From Omphiscola glabra (lineage: Eukaryota > Mollusca > Gastropoda > Lymnaeidae): 64,000 nt of DNA. A program made the position numbers and the translations under genes. Below are positions 38,701 through 48,547 of the stretch, one piece after another. The stretch spans positions 37,416,210 to 37,480,209 of the forward strand of contig OZ024794.1 of assembly GCA_964017045.1 (NCBI GenBank). The letters are read 5' to 3'. The notes beneath the pieces are model-generated. The model had not been told where the DNA came from, ran no database searches, and worked only from the letters and a program-made list of their open reading frames with translations. Position 1 is the stretch's first letter; each line of letters opens with the position of its first letter.

Positions 38701-41700
38701 TTTCCTTATGTCGTCACCCCTGTGAGGTCATCGCCCGGTGAAGGCCGCAACCGCTTTTGACGCCACTGAGTAAATCTCGTCCCCATGCCAGACAACGAAA
38801 GGCTAATAAGAAACTTTATAAACAGGCCTACATGTTTCCAATAGTCAAATAATTAAAATATGATGGTATTTGTCAAACCTTTTCGGGCTACCACCCTCTT
38901 GTGGCCATAAACTCTAATCCAATTGTAACTTAATGTTTCAAAATGTAATCAAAATCAAAACGAAAATTGATCTTTACATTATTTCAATGATAAACTGATT
39001 ATTTTGATCAACTAATACTTTTGATTTTAAGGAGGATTTAGCAAGAGTTTAATTAGCTTACGTCTTCACGGGTCAATGAATGGGTTTATTAAAGCTCTAA
39101 AAGTCTTTCAATGAATGGTTTAAAGGATCTTTGTACAGCGGTTCTCAGTCTTGGTCTGATGGCACCCCCAGCGCCCAAAGCATATTTCGAAGAAAAAAAC
39201 ACATCATTGAGTGGCCTTGGAATATAGCTTCTTGTCACTTACGAAACTTACCGAACACATTACTCGGCAATAAACCATGGTCAAAACAGTGTTTTTCTGA
39301 CCTGATTATAGGGTCACCTCATTTTTGACGAATCAACTTTGAAATTTTAATAAATCACGCAGCATGATTTGTTTTATGTGTGGACAATTTACCTGTGATC
39401 GGTTATCATTTTATGGCATCTGTTTAAACCAAGCAGTGTGTGCTCTAAGTATGCAATTTTTCAAATTGGTGTCATTCCCTGAGAAGGTTCACCCGGTGTG
39501 GTCCGCACCCCCGCACTCTCTAGCTACGCCACTGCATAGCTCTTTTGTTTTAACTGTATTATTTTTGGTGAAAAAAACAGTAATAGTTAGTCAAATAGGC
39601 TGACATTTTTAAAAAACCTTTTAACTGAGGCTGAATAACTGTTAGAAGATTTATATTCGCTCATTCATTATTTTTTCATCAATCATTACGATTCTTAGAG
39701 CTTTTTAGAACTGGTTGATAATGTTTTTACTTGTAAGTTTTATACTTTTCCAGTCTCACATGGGCAGAATTCAACTTATGTACAACGTTGGCTACGGCTT
39801 ATCATTAGCTTCACTTGTGCTATCAATATGCATCATGGTTGGCTTCAAGTAAGTTAAACATGAACACTTTTCCTCTTTTCAAATAGCCTCAGAATGAAAT
39901 AACATTTTCTAAAAAGCATCCGTTAATAGACATGCTGAAATAAAATTTTATTAATTTTGCACATGATATAAAGTGATATATTTATATCATAGATGGTAAG
40001 CTGTTTGCTGTGTCGTGTTTTCCTTAACAGCAAATGCAATTAAAGATAAATATATATGAGAAGGATCTGGAAATTAGTAAATCATAGTAAGGTCAAACCT
40101 GAAAAAAAGGAACGCAGCAAAACAACAAACGTGTCGGCGGGAAGTTTCGTCAGTGAACAAAATACAATAAAAAGCAGAATAATATTTTTAAAATAGCACT
40201 TGGCTGAGACGTAGTGTCCGAGAATGCAGCAAAAGAATTGTGACGAAAATATGTAAGGGAGAGATTAAATAGAAAAGAGGGAAAGAAAGGAGGAGAAGTT
40301 AGTTCACTGGGTAAGGTCGTGGCGTAGAGGGGCGGGGCTAGAATCAAGTTATATACATAACGTTCATTCCACGTGGTGTCAAGGTTCCATAGGTCAGGAT
40401 AATCTTGTGTTCCAAATTCACCGGCTGGGTATGTTTGTTCTACTCACGATCGTACTTATTGTAAAGTCCGCCTTCCCAATTAGGAACGTTGATTTTTCAA
40501 TAAGCATTATATATTTTATGTATCTATTTATTTCTTTATTTTTTAAACATATAAAATAAAGCATATCGTACCCGAGATATAATCAGCCTGTCAAAACGTG
40601 CCATATACAGATGCTGATTTATTTACGGCAAATGAATCTATTGCCTGCATTTGGCTCCACAAAATCTAATTCAACCAAAAAAAATGGAATTAAAGTAATA
40701 TAGAATAATTCCAAATGAAAAGATAACGACACTGCGTTTAATACGATGACACCAAACTGACATTATGTCAGCTCATGTCTAGAAATAATAAACAAGAATA
40801 TACGCTGTAAATGTAGCTTTTAAGAACGGAAAACCAACTTCAAACTAGATTCTCACCATGTTTTTGGAACATCACAATAGAAAGTAAACGAAACATCTTT
40901 AATAAGAATGAAAAGCTCATGGAATGGTTGTAGCTTTCTTAAATTAAATGTTGGAATTGCCAACTTTGCGAAGTAAGACTTTTGAGTAAAGCATTGAGCA
41001 AGACAATAATGTATGCTTTGAAACTAAGTAACGCAAATAACATGTGTGTATCAGTTCTTATATTTACTGAAACTATTTTAGTCATAAATGATGCCATAAC
41101 ATAAATATTACCAAACAAAATATAAGAAAGTGTTTGATTTTGATTTATTAGCACTACAATATCTGAATAAATAAAAACATTTGTATAATTTTGTCAGCTT
41201 ATGTAGATAACGAAATTTAAATAATGCATATGTCATTTTGTTTCCTTAAAACATAGGTTTTGAATTAAACTATATTTCAGTGATATTGAATAATTATTGA
41301 CACTGGTACTTGCATTGTTAATGTTATTGCTTTTTTGGATATGCCTCAAAAAAATTAATCCGGCACTGTACTGTGCACAAGGGCCATGCCCAGAAAAAGT
41401 CACGCCACGGATGAAGCCTGAATATGGTGCCACTCAAATATAGAAAAACGTGACGCCCTGGGTGGATCCGTAAAAGGATTTTGGCGCCCCTTGTCTTTGT
41501 TAAATACATGGGATTATATAATTTTTTAAATTACTATTTAGGTCCTATCTGAAGACAATTTTGGCGCCCCTGATATGATTACAAATAACCCACCAAACAA
41601 AGGCGGTGGCAATGCTCGAACTTCCCATTTTGACAAAATATTCATTCAAATAACGCGCTTGATAAGAATCCAAATTATTAGTGATAACTTCTGCGAACTT

Positions 41701-44700
41701 TATTTCTCCCGCCTATTTAAAACAAAATTATTATTTTTGATAACATATTTAAAAAAATATTTCGTTCTATTACTTTCGCAATATATATATACTTTAAACA
41801 TCACAAATAAACATTAAAATATAACTTTTAAATTAAAATCATTTTTTCATACAGCTAATCTTCATATCAAATTTTAGATACTTTGGTATGTTTAGATTTT
41901 CTTCGCAATTAGAAAGAAAATATTTGAAAGCACATATAAGTATAACGGATTCTTAGTTAATCGCTTTGAAAATGATTGAAAATTTGACCATTAATTTATT
42001 TTATTCAGAAAGTTGCACTGCCCAAGAAACACCATTCATATGAATCTCTTCCTTTGAAAATTTGACCATTAATTTATTTTATTCAGAAAGTTGCACTGCT
42101 CAAGAAACACCATTCATATGAATCTCTTCCTTTCATTCGTCTTGAGAGCTTCATTTTCATTTATGAAAGAAAACTTATTGGTCGAAGGATTGGGATTTCC
42201 GTCTGATGTTATTCAAAATGGAGTCGATGGTGGTGTTATATTTAAAACTGGAATCATGGTAAGCATTAGTTTATCTCTACGAACAAGAGCAATTTCATAA
42301 ACTTAAAAATTGGATATTAACCAAAAAATAACAATTCTAATAGAGGAATAAACAAAATAACAATAGTATTATTATTGTGAGCCATCGTTCCCTTATATAA
42401 ATGTATCAAATGCTTCTGCAGTGCGTAGTTAACAATTTCAAAATTTTCAGCTCATTTAATGTGTGATTTAGTTATACAAAAATAAATTGTTACTGACATA
42501 AAGCGTCAATTTTATCGAACTAAATAAGATCGGAGGTGTTTGAATATCAACTTTTCCCAATTATCTAACACTACCAAGGAAAGTTTTCACCAAAGAAGTT
42601 AGTGCAGTGAAAATAAAATTTATTAACTTATATACTAACTTTATATTTATACTTTAATAGTAGCTTTCTGTTCTTTGGGACAAGTAACTAACTGAGTAAT
42701 TTCACTGTCAAGTTCCTTGTAAACGTATTTGAAGAAGCATTTAACGCTTTGAATTTAGCTAAACATATCTACATTAATTTAGGCGTTGTATTTCAGAGAC
42801 AGGTACTGGATGCGTGGCATCACCCATCTGTTATCCACTTTATTTCCCCAAAGTTCAACACAGTTACCATCATCTCTGCGTTGATTTTGTGGGTAACCAT
42901 TGACATTGCTGTTGGTCTCGCCACAGAAATAGTTTGGGAATTCTTTTGTGCATTGGCCGTTCTCCTTGAGCGGTGCGTTCGGATTTAACTGACCACAAGG
43001 GTCGTGTATCGTACAGACTATTACAATTTCATGTAGCCTCGGGTGGGCATCTTTATCAAGGAGTTTTGCACAGACAATTTCGTCAAGTATTTTAGTCTCA
43101 CAGGCTTTGTCTTCCGAGGACATGAATAGCAATATGTCCTCATGTAGTAGAATAGCAATATGTCCTCTTGGACTCCCTATGAAGGTTGAAGGCAATATAA
43201 CTTTCTTTCCAGGCAATATATTAACGTCCCCAAAATTGTGGTTATTTAAAAATCGGTGAAAGACATCATAGTCTTTAGCTCTTATTGCGTTTTGATTTTG
43301 TTCGAAACCAATTCAAACGGTTTGCCTCAGTCTCGCAATAGACATCAACCATGAATTGATAGGTCTGTTTTCCAGCTTTGAGGAACTCCTTAAAGTTTCC
43401 AGCACGAATGGCAAAATGGTATGAATGCCATTGAAGCTGGGACATATTTCCTTGACCAACAGCTTTATTCAGGTCTGCTGTCCACCCTGAATCCCCATAT
43501 GGAAAAAGCCAAGGGTAGCACATTGTGTCAAAGGGTCTACCTTAGGGTAGCACATTGTGTCACAGAGTCTAACAAAGCGTAGCACGTTGTTTCATAGTCT
43601 AGTAAAGGGTAGCACATTGTGTCACAGAGTCTACCAAAGTGTAGCACATTGTGTCAAAGAGTCTACCAAAAGGTAGAACATTGTGTCAAAGAGTCTACCA
43701 AATGGTAGCACATTGTGTCAAAAAGTGTACCAAAAGGTAGCACAGTGTGATAAAGAATCTACCAAAGGATAGCACGTTGTGTTACAGAGTCTACCAAAGG
43801 GTAGCACATTGAATTACAGTCTACCAAATGGTAGTACATTGTGACACAGAGTCTACCAAATGATAGCACATTGTGTCAAAGAGTCTACCAAATGGTAGCA
43901 CATTGTGCTAAAGAGTATACTAAAGGGTAGCACATTGTGTCACAGAGTCTATTGAGGATCGATATATTTGAAAAAAATCTATTTTCGGATGAGTTGTTAT
44001 ATCCCCAATTTTCTAGAGACACCGTGAAAATGGCAGAGATTTCTCCTCTGGTATTAGAAGCGTTGGTTCTGCTGGGGGTGCACAATATTTACTTATTCTC
44101 GCAAGAATGTCATGCTATATTCAATTGGCGTTCGATTTTCCCGACTTGACATATTGTCACGGGTATGAGAATCACTGTTATTATGTTTAGGGTTACAGTA
44201 AATTTTTGGTATGGAAAAGATTTTGTTCTGGTGCTGGTTCAGTCCGTTGCTGCATCCATATACTGGCATATGTGCAACGGTTGGGGAAGCGATGTTACCA
44301 TTCTAACGGCTCCAAGCAGATGCCAGGGCAGCCTTGAAGCTTTCGATCGATGTCAAGTTCACGGCGGTATTGTCCAGGTGGTTCCAACGATTATGGTGCG
44401 TGGAAAGAATGATTGTTTATGTTGCACTGTGCTACTCCGAGGCACAGTGAAGCATTTGATATTGTTCCAGGTGTAATTGCTCATGGGTTTGTCAGATGTT
44501 AAGTCAGTGTTTAGTGAGTGTTTGGCTCTAATTAATCGGCCTGGCTTCTGTGGGGTGAGATAATGGTTTGCTGGGATGGCCGGTATTAGCCCCATGACCA
44601 CTTTATATAAGAATGTTAGGCGGACTTGTTCTCGTCTGTCCTTGAGGGAGGGGATGTCAAATCTGTTTAAGAGGCCAGTGACGTAGCCAGGAGTGGTGAT

Positions 44701-47700
44701 TTTATAGTCACGTGCTATGAAGCGCATTGCGTTACATTGGATTCGCTCCAACTTGTCCACGTCTTGCTTTAGGTATGGGTCCCAGATGATTGCACCATAT
44801 TCTAGTATCGGACGAACGAGTGCAATAAAGGCATTTCGTTTGCAGGATGTTGGGCAGTGCCGCAGATTTCTTCGAATAAAAACTAGTGTGGAGTTTGCTT
44901 TTTTTGAAATTTTGTTTATATGTGGTGACCATTTTAGATTATTTGAGAAGAGAATTCCAAGGTATGGATTATTTGTTACTTGTTGAAGGATTGTCCTATT
45001 TAGGGAGTACATATGGCTTGATTTTTTTTTTCTTGAGATGCTCATTGTGTAGCATTTGGTTTCATTAAATTCCATGCCCCATTTGTCTGCCAAATTCATA
45101 AGGCACTTCAAATCTGTTTGAAGTTGGTTGTGGTCATCGTAATCGATTATCTCTCTGTAGACAAGACAGTCATCTGCAAACAGCCTCACTTGAGATTTTT
45201 ACAGTATCAGGAAGGTCGTTTATGTGACAGAAAAAGAGAAGGGGCCCCAGTACTGTGCCTTGAGGAACTCCTGAGTCTACGGTGGCTTTGCCTGATCGGA
45301 CGCCATCTACCACTACTTGCATGGTCCGTTTTGTTAGAAATGTTGAGAGCCAGGAGTGAAGGTTGCCGGTAATGCCGTAGTGGTGGAGTTTGTGTAGCAG
45401 AAGGCTGTGTGGAACAGTGTGAGAAGTCGAGAATTGCCATGTCGACCTGGTTACCTTTGTCATAGGACACAAGGAGGTCATTGGTGGTGATGATTAATTG
45501 AGTTTCTGTGGAGTATCCAGAAATTTTCCATGGGACGGAGGCCAGGGATATTGGGCGGTAGTTTGCTGGGTTATGACGGTCACCTTTCTTGTAGGCACTA
45601 CTGATATTTGCATCAAGACAGTCTAGTGGGAGTTTGCCGGAGTCAAGCGATTTTTGGAAAATGCGGGTGGTGGTTGGGGCAATGTTGTCAGCCAGTGTCT
45701 TTAGGACAATGTTTGGAATACAGTCAGGTCCGGGTGCTTTAATGGGCTTAAGGTTTTTGAGAAGTTTGGCTATTTCTTGTTCAGTTATGTTGAGGTGGCC
45801 AATCGTACCGGGTGAAGGTTTTAGGGATGGTAGTACTGTTGTGGTAATTTTGGTGAAGACAGATTGAAATTGCCTTATGAGAATTTCCGCTTTACATTGG
45901 CTATCGCTAACAAGTTGCCCGTCTTGAATGACTCCATTTATGTGCTGCCACTCGCTTCTTCTTAGTTCCCTACGACAGGGTTTCTGGAACAGGCTGTACA
46001 TGGTCCAGTTGTTGGTAGTTTGGGCTTTCTTCAATAGTCTTTTCTTTCTCTTCAGCAGCTTCTTGAGCCGTGTGTTCAGCCATAGTAAATTACATGGATT
46101 TTTTACTGTGGCTGATGGGACATTTTGATCTAAGCTTTTGAATAAGGCATATTTGAAGTTCGACCATAGTGTTTCTATATCCTCTCCAACGTTGTATTTT
46201 TTCAGGATGGCCTGTTCAGCGGCGGCGAGATCTAGCTTGATCTTGTCCCAGTTTGCTTTATCGAACTTGTAAGATTTCCTGGGTTTCTGGCGCGATATAG
46301 TGTTTTGTGCATCGCTGTTATTTGAGCTTTGGAGTAGAAGTCAACCACCACTGCGTCATCGTCAGATAGTTTTTTTGACGTGTCGGTGTCTTCTGCACTT
46401 GTGTGAGTAGTGAGGACGAGGTCAAGTCGATCAGTAATTGCTGAATGGTATTGTCTTTGCCGGTGGAGTGGGCAGTATGCGTGGTCCAGTCTATATCGGG
46501 GCATTTGGAGTCACCGGCGACGATGATGTCGCGCTCGTGCTTGCCGTTGGCTGTAAGAATGTTGATGGATTTTTGGAGTTCGTTAAGTGCACTCTGGGTT
46601 CTTTTGAATAAACTTATAGCGTGAACTGAACTATACAGTGTTGGGGTGAATGGTTGTGATACCGTAGTGAGAGTCAATACCTAACAAATAGTCGTTTGAT
46701 ATTAATATTAGAGGACTATTCAATATTTGAGATTTACATCTCGATAAATATCATCATGTTCAAACTTGAGCATGTTCTTATTTTTCAAGTTTTTGAAAGT
46801 TTTTCCATTACGATAGGAATGCATCCACTGTTTGCTTGATAGTTCATTCTTTCTATCAAGCCTTGTGTCGAATCCAAAATGTAGAGTTGGGTACACTTTG
46901 GTGATTCCTTTATATTTGTGTGTAATGCAGATGTAGCGTGATAAATTTGCCCTTTGATTCTGTAACAAAAAGGACCGGAAAATCTGGTTACTGAATGATC
47001 AGCTTATGGTCCCATTGAGGCAAAGGTCATTACACTGTTATTAGATCTTAATTTTTCCATTACATTTTTGAATTTGGATTCATATCTATTCTCGTAACTT
47101 TTAATGAAGTGATGCATTCACAATTCTTCTAACGAAATGGCCCCATTATGGCAATAATTTGATGGTAATTATTTTTTTTGAAAATTTTGGCATTGCAAAA
47201 TGGATATTTAGCGTCCATTGGGCAAAAAAACTTTCTTTAATTTCGTCTTCATTTAAGTTTTCCGGATCGAGCATATCTACACAGACGTCCTCTGATGTTT
47301 GCGTTCAACACCTTTTCAGAGTTTACACCAAATACGATCGACTAAGAAATCTCTATACAGCCATCTTTCATAGCTAAGAACTTCACAATACAAACTACAT
47401 AGAAACAACTACACCAATAATATCTACACCAAATACACTCACTAAAAATAGCTATACCGATGGCTGACACACTACCTAGGGCCTTAAATTGTATTATATA
47501 TACATATATATATATACATGCAAAATGTGAGCCATAGTCTTAGATTCGCCCCTAATAAAATGGATTATTTCATTATAATGTAATAATTTCTTATTCCTCA
47601 GCACTGGGAATGCAAGTTGTTTTTTACATTGTTTCACTACATTCTCGGCGCAAACTACATGTGGATTTTTGCGGAAGCACTCTACTTACATATGATAATT

Positions 47701-47758
47701 TCAGTAGCAGTTTTCTCGGATAGAGGAAGTACAAAGTGGTACATTCTTCTGGGATGGG
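32611..47758 (+). CDS. Class B1 GPCR, parathyroid hormone receptor-like (partial, spliced)
   Basis: A seven-transmembrane plasma-membrane receptor for a peptide hormone; class B1 receptors bind ligand through an N-terminal cysteine-rich domain and usually signal through Gs and cAMP. Six exons (listed separately) give about 272 residues, in order: ectodomain helix with first Cys; hormone-binding domain with CWPE and CPNY; second half with NGSW and NNRTW; TM1 with [12 protein letters not shown]2 with [18 protein letters not shown]3 with [11 protein letters not shown] and ALYLH, then LLGWG at the start of TM4. The TM1 and TM2 phrases match vertebrate PTH receptors (VGYSVSLASL, RNYIHMHLFLSFMLRA) better than calcitonin, CRF or PDF receptors. 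Junction phases are consistent from 33379 onward. TM4 remainder to TM7 and the tail were not found before 64000. Subfamily assignment is from memory of the family and needs a tree. Confidence 0.85.
32771..32912. repeat. 24-bp intronic minisatellite, about 6 copies
   Basis: Unit ATTAGAAAACAAACAGTAGC plus ATTG, starting 49 bp after the exon a donor. It keeps an open frame only because 24 is a multiple of three. Confidence 0.93.
33379..33523 (+). CDS. Receptor exon b: hormone-binding domain, first half
   Basis: Encodes [16 protein letters not shown], then [13 protein letters not shown] and [13 protein letters not shown]. The pattern D-x-x-x-CWP and the CP-[DN]-Y phrase are hallmarks of the class B hormone receptor domain. 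Donor G|GTAATC after 33523, phase 1. The only AG in the open frame upstream is at 33377-33378, which would give a phase 0 start, whereas exon a ends in phase 1, so something between the two is missing from this model (see findings). Confidence 0.88.
33870..34930 (-). repeat. Unnamed dispersed repeat, copy D (inverted)
   Basis: Reverse-complement relative of copies A and B, lying in the receptor intron. On the + strand it shows the mirrored phrases: CTTTCGGGTGGGAAGCG (34477), AATTCAGCTTTGCAACATTC (34676), and GGCTGCAGGGGTCC (34800). It starts next to two long G runs at about 33821-33833 and 33855-33868. Confidence 0.65.
35218..35692 (-). mobile_element. RTE-clade LINE fragment (copy 2)
   Basis: Near-copy of the 3' part of the element at 22674-23870, with [20 protein letters not shown] near 35500 and [20 protein letters not shown] near 35350 on the minus strand. 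It has the same 3' end text (ATCATCATGTCCCGTAGTC on the + strand). Relative to copy 1 it lacks about 80 bp encoding the arginine-rich RQRKRWEDN segment, and it is more strongly 5'-truncated. Confidence 0.88.
35700..37549. other. Receptor intron, mostly without recognisable features
   Basis: Contains a C run then A run at 36130-36155 and the interspersed segment at about 36037-36110 (AGCCGCCTGAAGATTTTGCT and following) shared with 5650-5725. The rest is AT-rich. Confidence 0.4.
37550..37690. repeat. 21-bp C-rich minisatellite, 6-7 copies
   Basis: Unit CAGGCATCCAGTCCCCCAGCA with variants. It lies just upstream of receptor exon c; the last unit ends about 50 bp before the acceptor, so it occupies the branch-point side of the intron. 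Open in all three frames, which explains the proline/serine-rich open frames. Confidence 0.92.
37738..37874 (+). CDS. Receptor exon c: hormone-binding domain, second half
   Basis: Acceptor TTACTTCCTTAG before 37738 and donor GTATTT after 37874. Completes the split Glu codon from exon b and encodes [14 protein letters not shown], then [15 protein letters not shown]. RxC-x-x-NGSW and NRTW-x-x-x-x-x-C are near-invariant in PTH receptors, and NAS, NGS and NRT are glycosylation sequons. 137 bp, ends phase 0. Confidence 0.9.
37995..38776 (-). mobile_element. Internally deleted hAT with perfect target duplication
   Basis: The element proper is 38003-38768 (766 bp), bounded by the perfect 8-bp duplication AGTAAATC at 37995-38002 and 38769-38776. 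The right end, CGCCACTG, is the reverse complement of CAGTGGCG; the left end CACAGGCGTCACTAG matches CAGTGGCGTAGCTAG at 11 of 15 positions. It belongs to the family of the complete element at 13966-16995. Between about 38220 and 38420 the minus strand still encodes the hAT dimerisation segment ([16 protein letters not shown], then [14 protein letters not shown], then a frameshift). The rest of the transposase is gone. It lies in the intron between receptor exons c and d, antisense to the gene. Confidence 0.9.
39136..39534. mobile_element. hAT-like terminal fragments
   Basis: Starts CAGCGGTTCTCAG (like the CAGTGGTTCTCA ends of another hAT group) and ends CTAGCTACGCCACTG (the right end of the CAGTGGCGTAGC family). 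The two ends belong to different groups and no target duplication was found, so this is probably two fragments side by side. Confidence 0.45.
39754..39848 (+). CDS. Receptor exon d: TM1
   Basis: Acceptor TATACTTTTCCAG, donor AA|GTAAGTT. Encodes [20 protein letters not shown] then [12 protein letters not shown]. The phrase [12 protein letters not shown] aligns with YTVGYSVSLASL of PTH1R; the Ser and Gly-Tyr positions are conserved in class B TM1. 95 bp, ends phase 2. Confidence 0.9.
39849..41975. other. Receptor intron without recognisable genes
   Basis: AT-rich intron. At 41440-41580 it has two TTTTGGCGCCCC phrases of the type seen near 7515 and 33930, so this part is probably interspersed repeat. 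Confidence 0.4.
41976..42131 (+). repeat. 78-bp tandem duplication covering a splice acceptor
   Basis: Two copies, 41976-42053 and 42054-42131, each with the same polypyrimidine-poor TTTATTTTATTCAG acceptor and the first 45 bases of the TM2 exon. They differ at one clear base (CCC versus CTC at 42021/42099). Only the second copy leads on into the full exon. Confidence 0.93.
42087..42258 (+). CDS. Receptor exon e: TM2 and first extracellular loop
   Basis: Uses the downstream of two duplicated acceptors (42086). Encodes [20 protein letters not shown], then [11 protein letters not shown] and a loop containing [18 protein letters not shown]-[ST]-RN-x-IHM-[HN]-LFLSF-[MV]-LRA is the strongest PTHR-specific match in the gene. 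The loop is longer than in CRF or secretin receptors, as is usual for PTH receptors. Donor ATG|GTAAGC, phase 0; 172 bp. Confidence 0.92.
42690..43525 (-). pseudogene. Helitron N-terminal (Helitron_like_N) region, third piece
   Basis: On the minus strand: [12 protein letters not shown] near 43500, [20 protein letters not shown] near 43340, [14 protein letters not shown] near 43195, [19 protein letters not shown] near 43030, [12 protein letters not shown], and LDNRW-type VDNRWVMP near 42830, then LSLKYNA, a stop, and [14 protein letters not shown] near 42700. This is the conserved domain just N-terminal to the Rep HUH nuclease part of Helitron RepHel proteins. Frameshifts and stops mark it as dead. 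It continues the pieces at 43955-44160 and 46700-47330. Confidence 0.88.
43513..43954. repeat. 32-bp minisatellite arisen inside Helitron coding sequence
   Basis: About 13 units close to GTAGCACATTGTGTCAAAGA plus GTCTACCAAAGG, with one short unit near 43810. On the minus strand each unit contains GACACAATGTGCTACC, which encodes the DTMCYP of the Helitron protein, and the protein sequence is interrupted exactly at this point (DTMCYP on the upstream side, [11 protein letters not shown] on the downstream side). Confidence 0.93.
43955..44160 (-). pseudogene. Helitron N-terminal region, second piece
   Basis: Minus strand: [20 protein letters not shown] near 44060, then [10 protein letters not shown] near 43945. 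Corresponds to the NAP-x-x-REIAAIF and D-x-x-x-YPLLFP phrases of Helitron proteins. It is separated from the first piece by the LINE at 44170-46680 and from the third piece by the 32-bp array. Confidence 0.75.
44170..46680 (-). mobile_element. Non-LTR retrotransposon, Jockey/CR1-like, nested in the Helitron
   Basis: On the minus strand: remnants of an AP-endonuclease domain at 46232-46677 ([17 protein letters not shown], then [13 protein letters not shown] in another frame), linker with [20 protein letters not shown] near 46000, RT motifs [14 protein letters not shown] near 45730, [19 protein letters not shown] near 45550, [15 protein letters not shown] near 45270, [10 protein letters not shown] near 45180, then the C-terminal extension [13 protein letters not shown] and [15 protein letters not shown] near 44780 and, after a frameshift, a tail ending near 44310. 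Breaks occur near 46350, 45460, 45200 and 44380. Fairly complete but inactive. Its family resembles the fragment at 27781-28530. Confidence 0.88.
46700..47330 (-). pseudogene. Helitron N-terminal region, first piece
   Basis: Minus strand: [20 protein letters not shown] and TFASMG near 47040, stop, then [19 protein letters not shown] near 46960, and [17 protein letters not shown] near 46870. The GQIYH and QLYI-x-D phrases are typical of the start of Helitron RepHel proteins. With the pieces at 43955-44160 and 42690-43525 it forms one minus-strand protein order, split by the LINE. Confidence 0.75.
47602..47758 (+). CDS. Receptor exon f: TM3, second intracellular loop, start of TM4
   Basis: Acceptor TTCTTATTCCTCAG, donor G|GTATGT. 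Encodes [20 protein letters not shown], then [12 protein letters not shown] and a short loop [19 protein letters not shown] supplies the TM3 cysteine that disulphide-bonds to loop 2; E-x-LYLH is the class B TM3 motif; GWG begins TM4. 157 bp, ends phase 1; the next exon was not found. Confidence 0.92.
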
Positions 47759-48547
47759 GTATGTTTATATACGTACTTAAAACATTTAATTTTGTAAATT
47801 TTTAATTAAATCATGTTGTCAATTTAATATCAATCTAAATGATGATAATTGATGAAATATTAATAAGTTATTTCATTTCCATGGACAAATAAAATATTTG
47901 GATTTCTCAACGGTCTTATAGAGTGCATTTTTAGATTTGTATTTTAAAAGACTCTGTCAATGCGAGGAGACATGAAGGCCCTTATGGATTATACGGAATC
48001 AGTTTTTGTACATATTGAAACATTCAATCTTGCAAAACTGAACAATTTAAAAAGTTGATATTTTTCATGACATCATATTCTTCCAGGCAACAATTATATG
48101 GAACAAATTTATACAGCCTTATATGTCATGTTTCATACAAAATAAATATCACTAATCTATACAACAAAATGTAAAGCTTGAAGTTTAATTTACACAGGAA
48201 AAAACAATAGAATTATGTAATAACAATCTTGAAAAGGTTCATTTTAGCAGTAAAATTGTGACATTGTTAAAATCTGGGCACACCTTCACCTAATAATGCA
48301 TTCTATGTGAACGAGATGTAACGTGAAATGGTTAACATTTGAAAAGTATTATTATCTTTAAACTACTACAAAAGTGAAGAATATTTTAGCAATCTGCCTA
48401 TTCAATATTTGTGAATTGAAATATGAAAACATTATTTGTCTAAGGAAGCAGTTAAGAGCAGATAAAATCCAAGAACTAATCTCTTTTTTTAGTCGAGATA
48501 TCATGCACATTCCGGGGGCTATATTACGTTACCTATGCCTACGTCAG
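47759..48547. other. Presumed receptor intron, no feature recognised
   Basis: AT-rich; nothing that fits the expected TM4-TM5 exon. Confidence 0.4.

Noticed and set aside
42009..42053. First duplicated acceptor as the genuine TM2 exon start
   Set aside because: In the phase set by the TM1 exon it reaches a stop at 42054-42056; the second acceptor gives a complete exon.
42779..43523. Host helicase or nuclease gene
   Set aside because: The phrases fit Helitron RepHel N-terminal regions, with stops and frameshifts; it is a transposon remnant.
44717..45867. + strand open frames at 44717-45867
   Set aside because: Antisense shadows of the minus-strand LINE.
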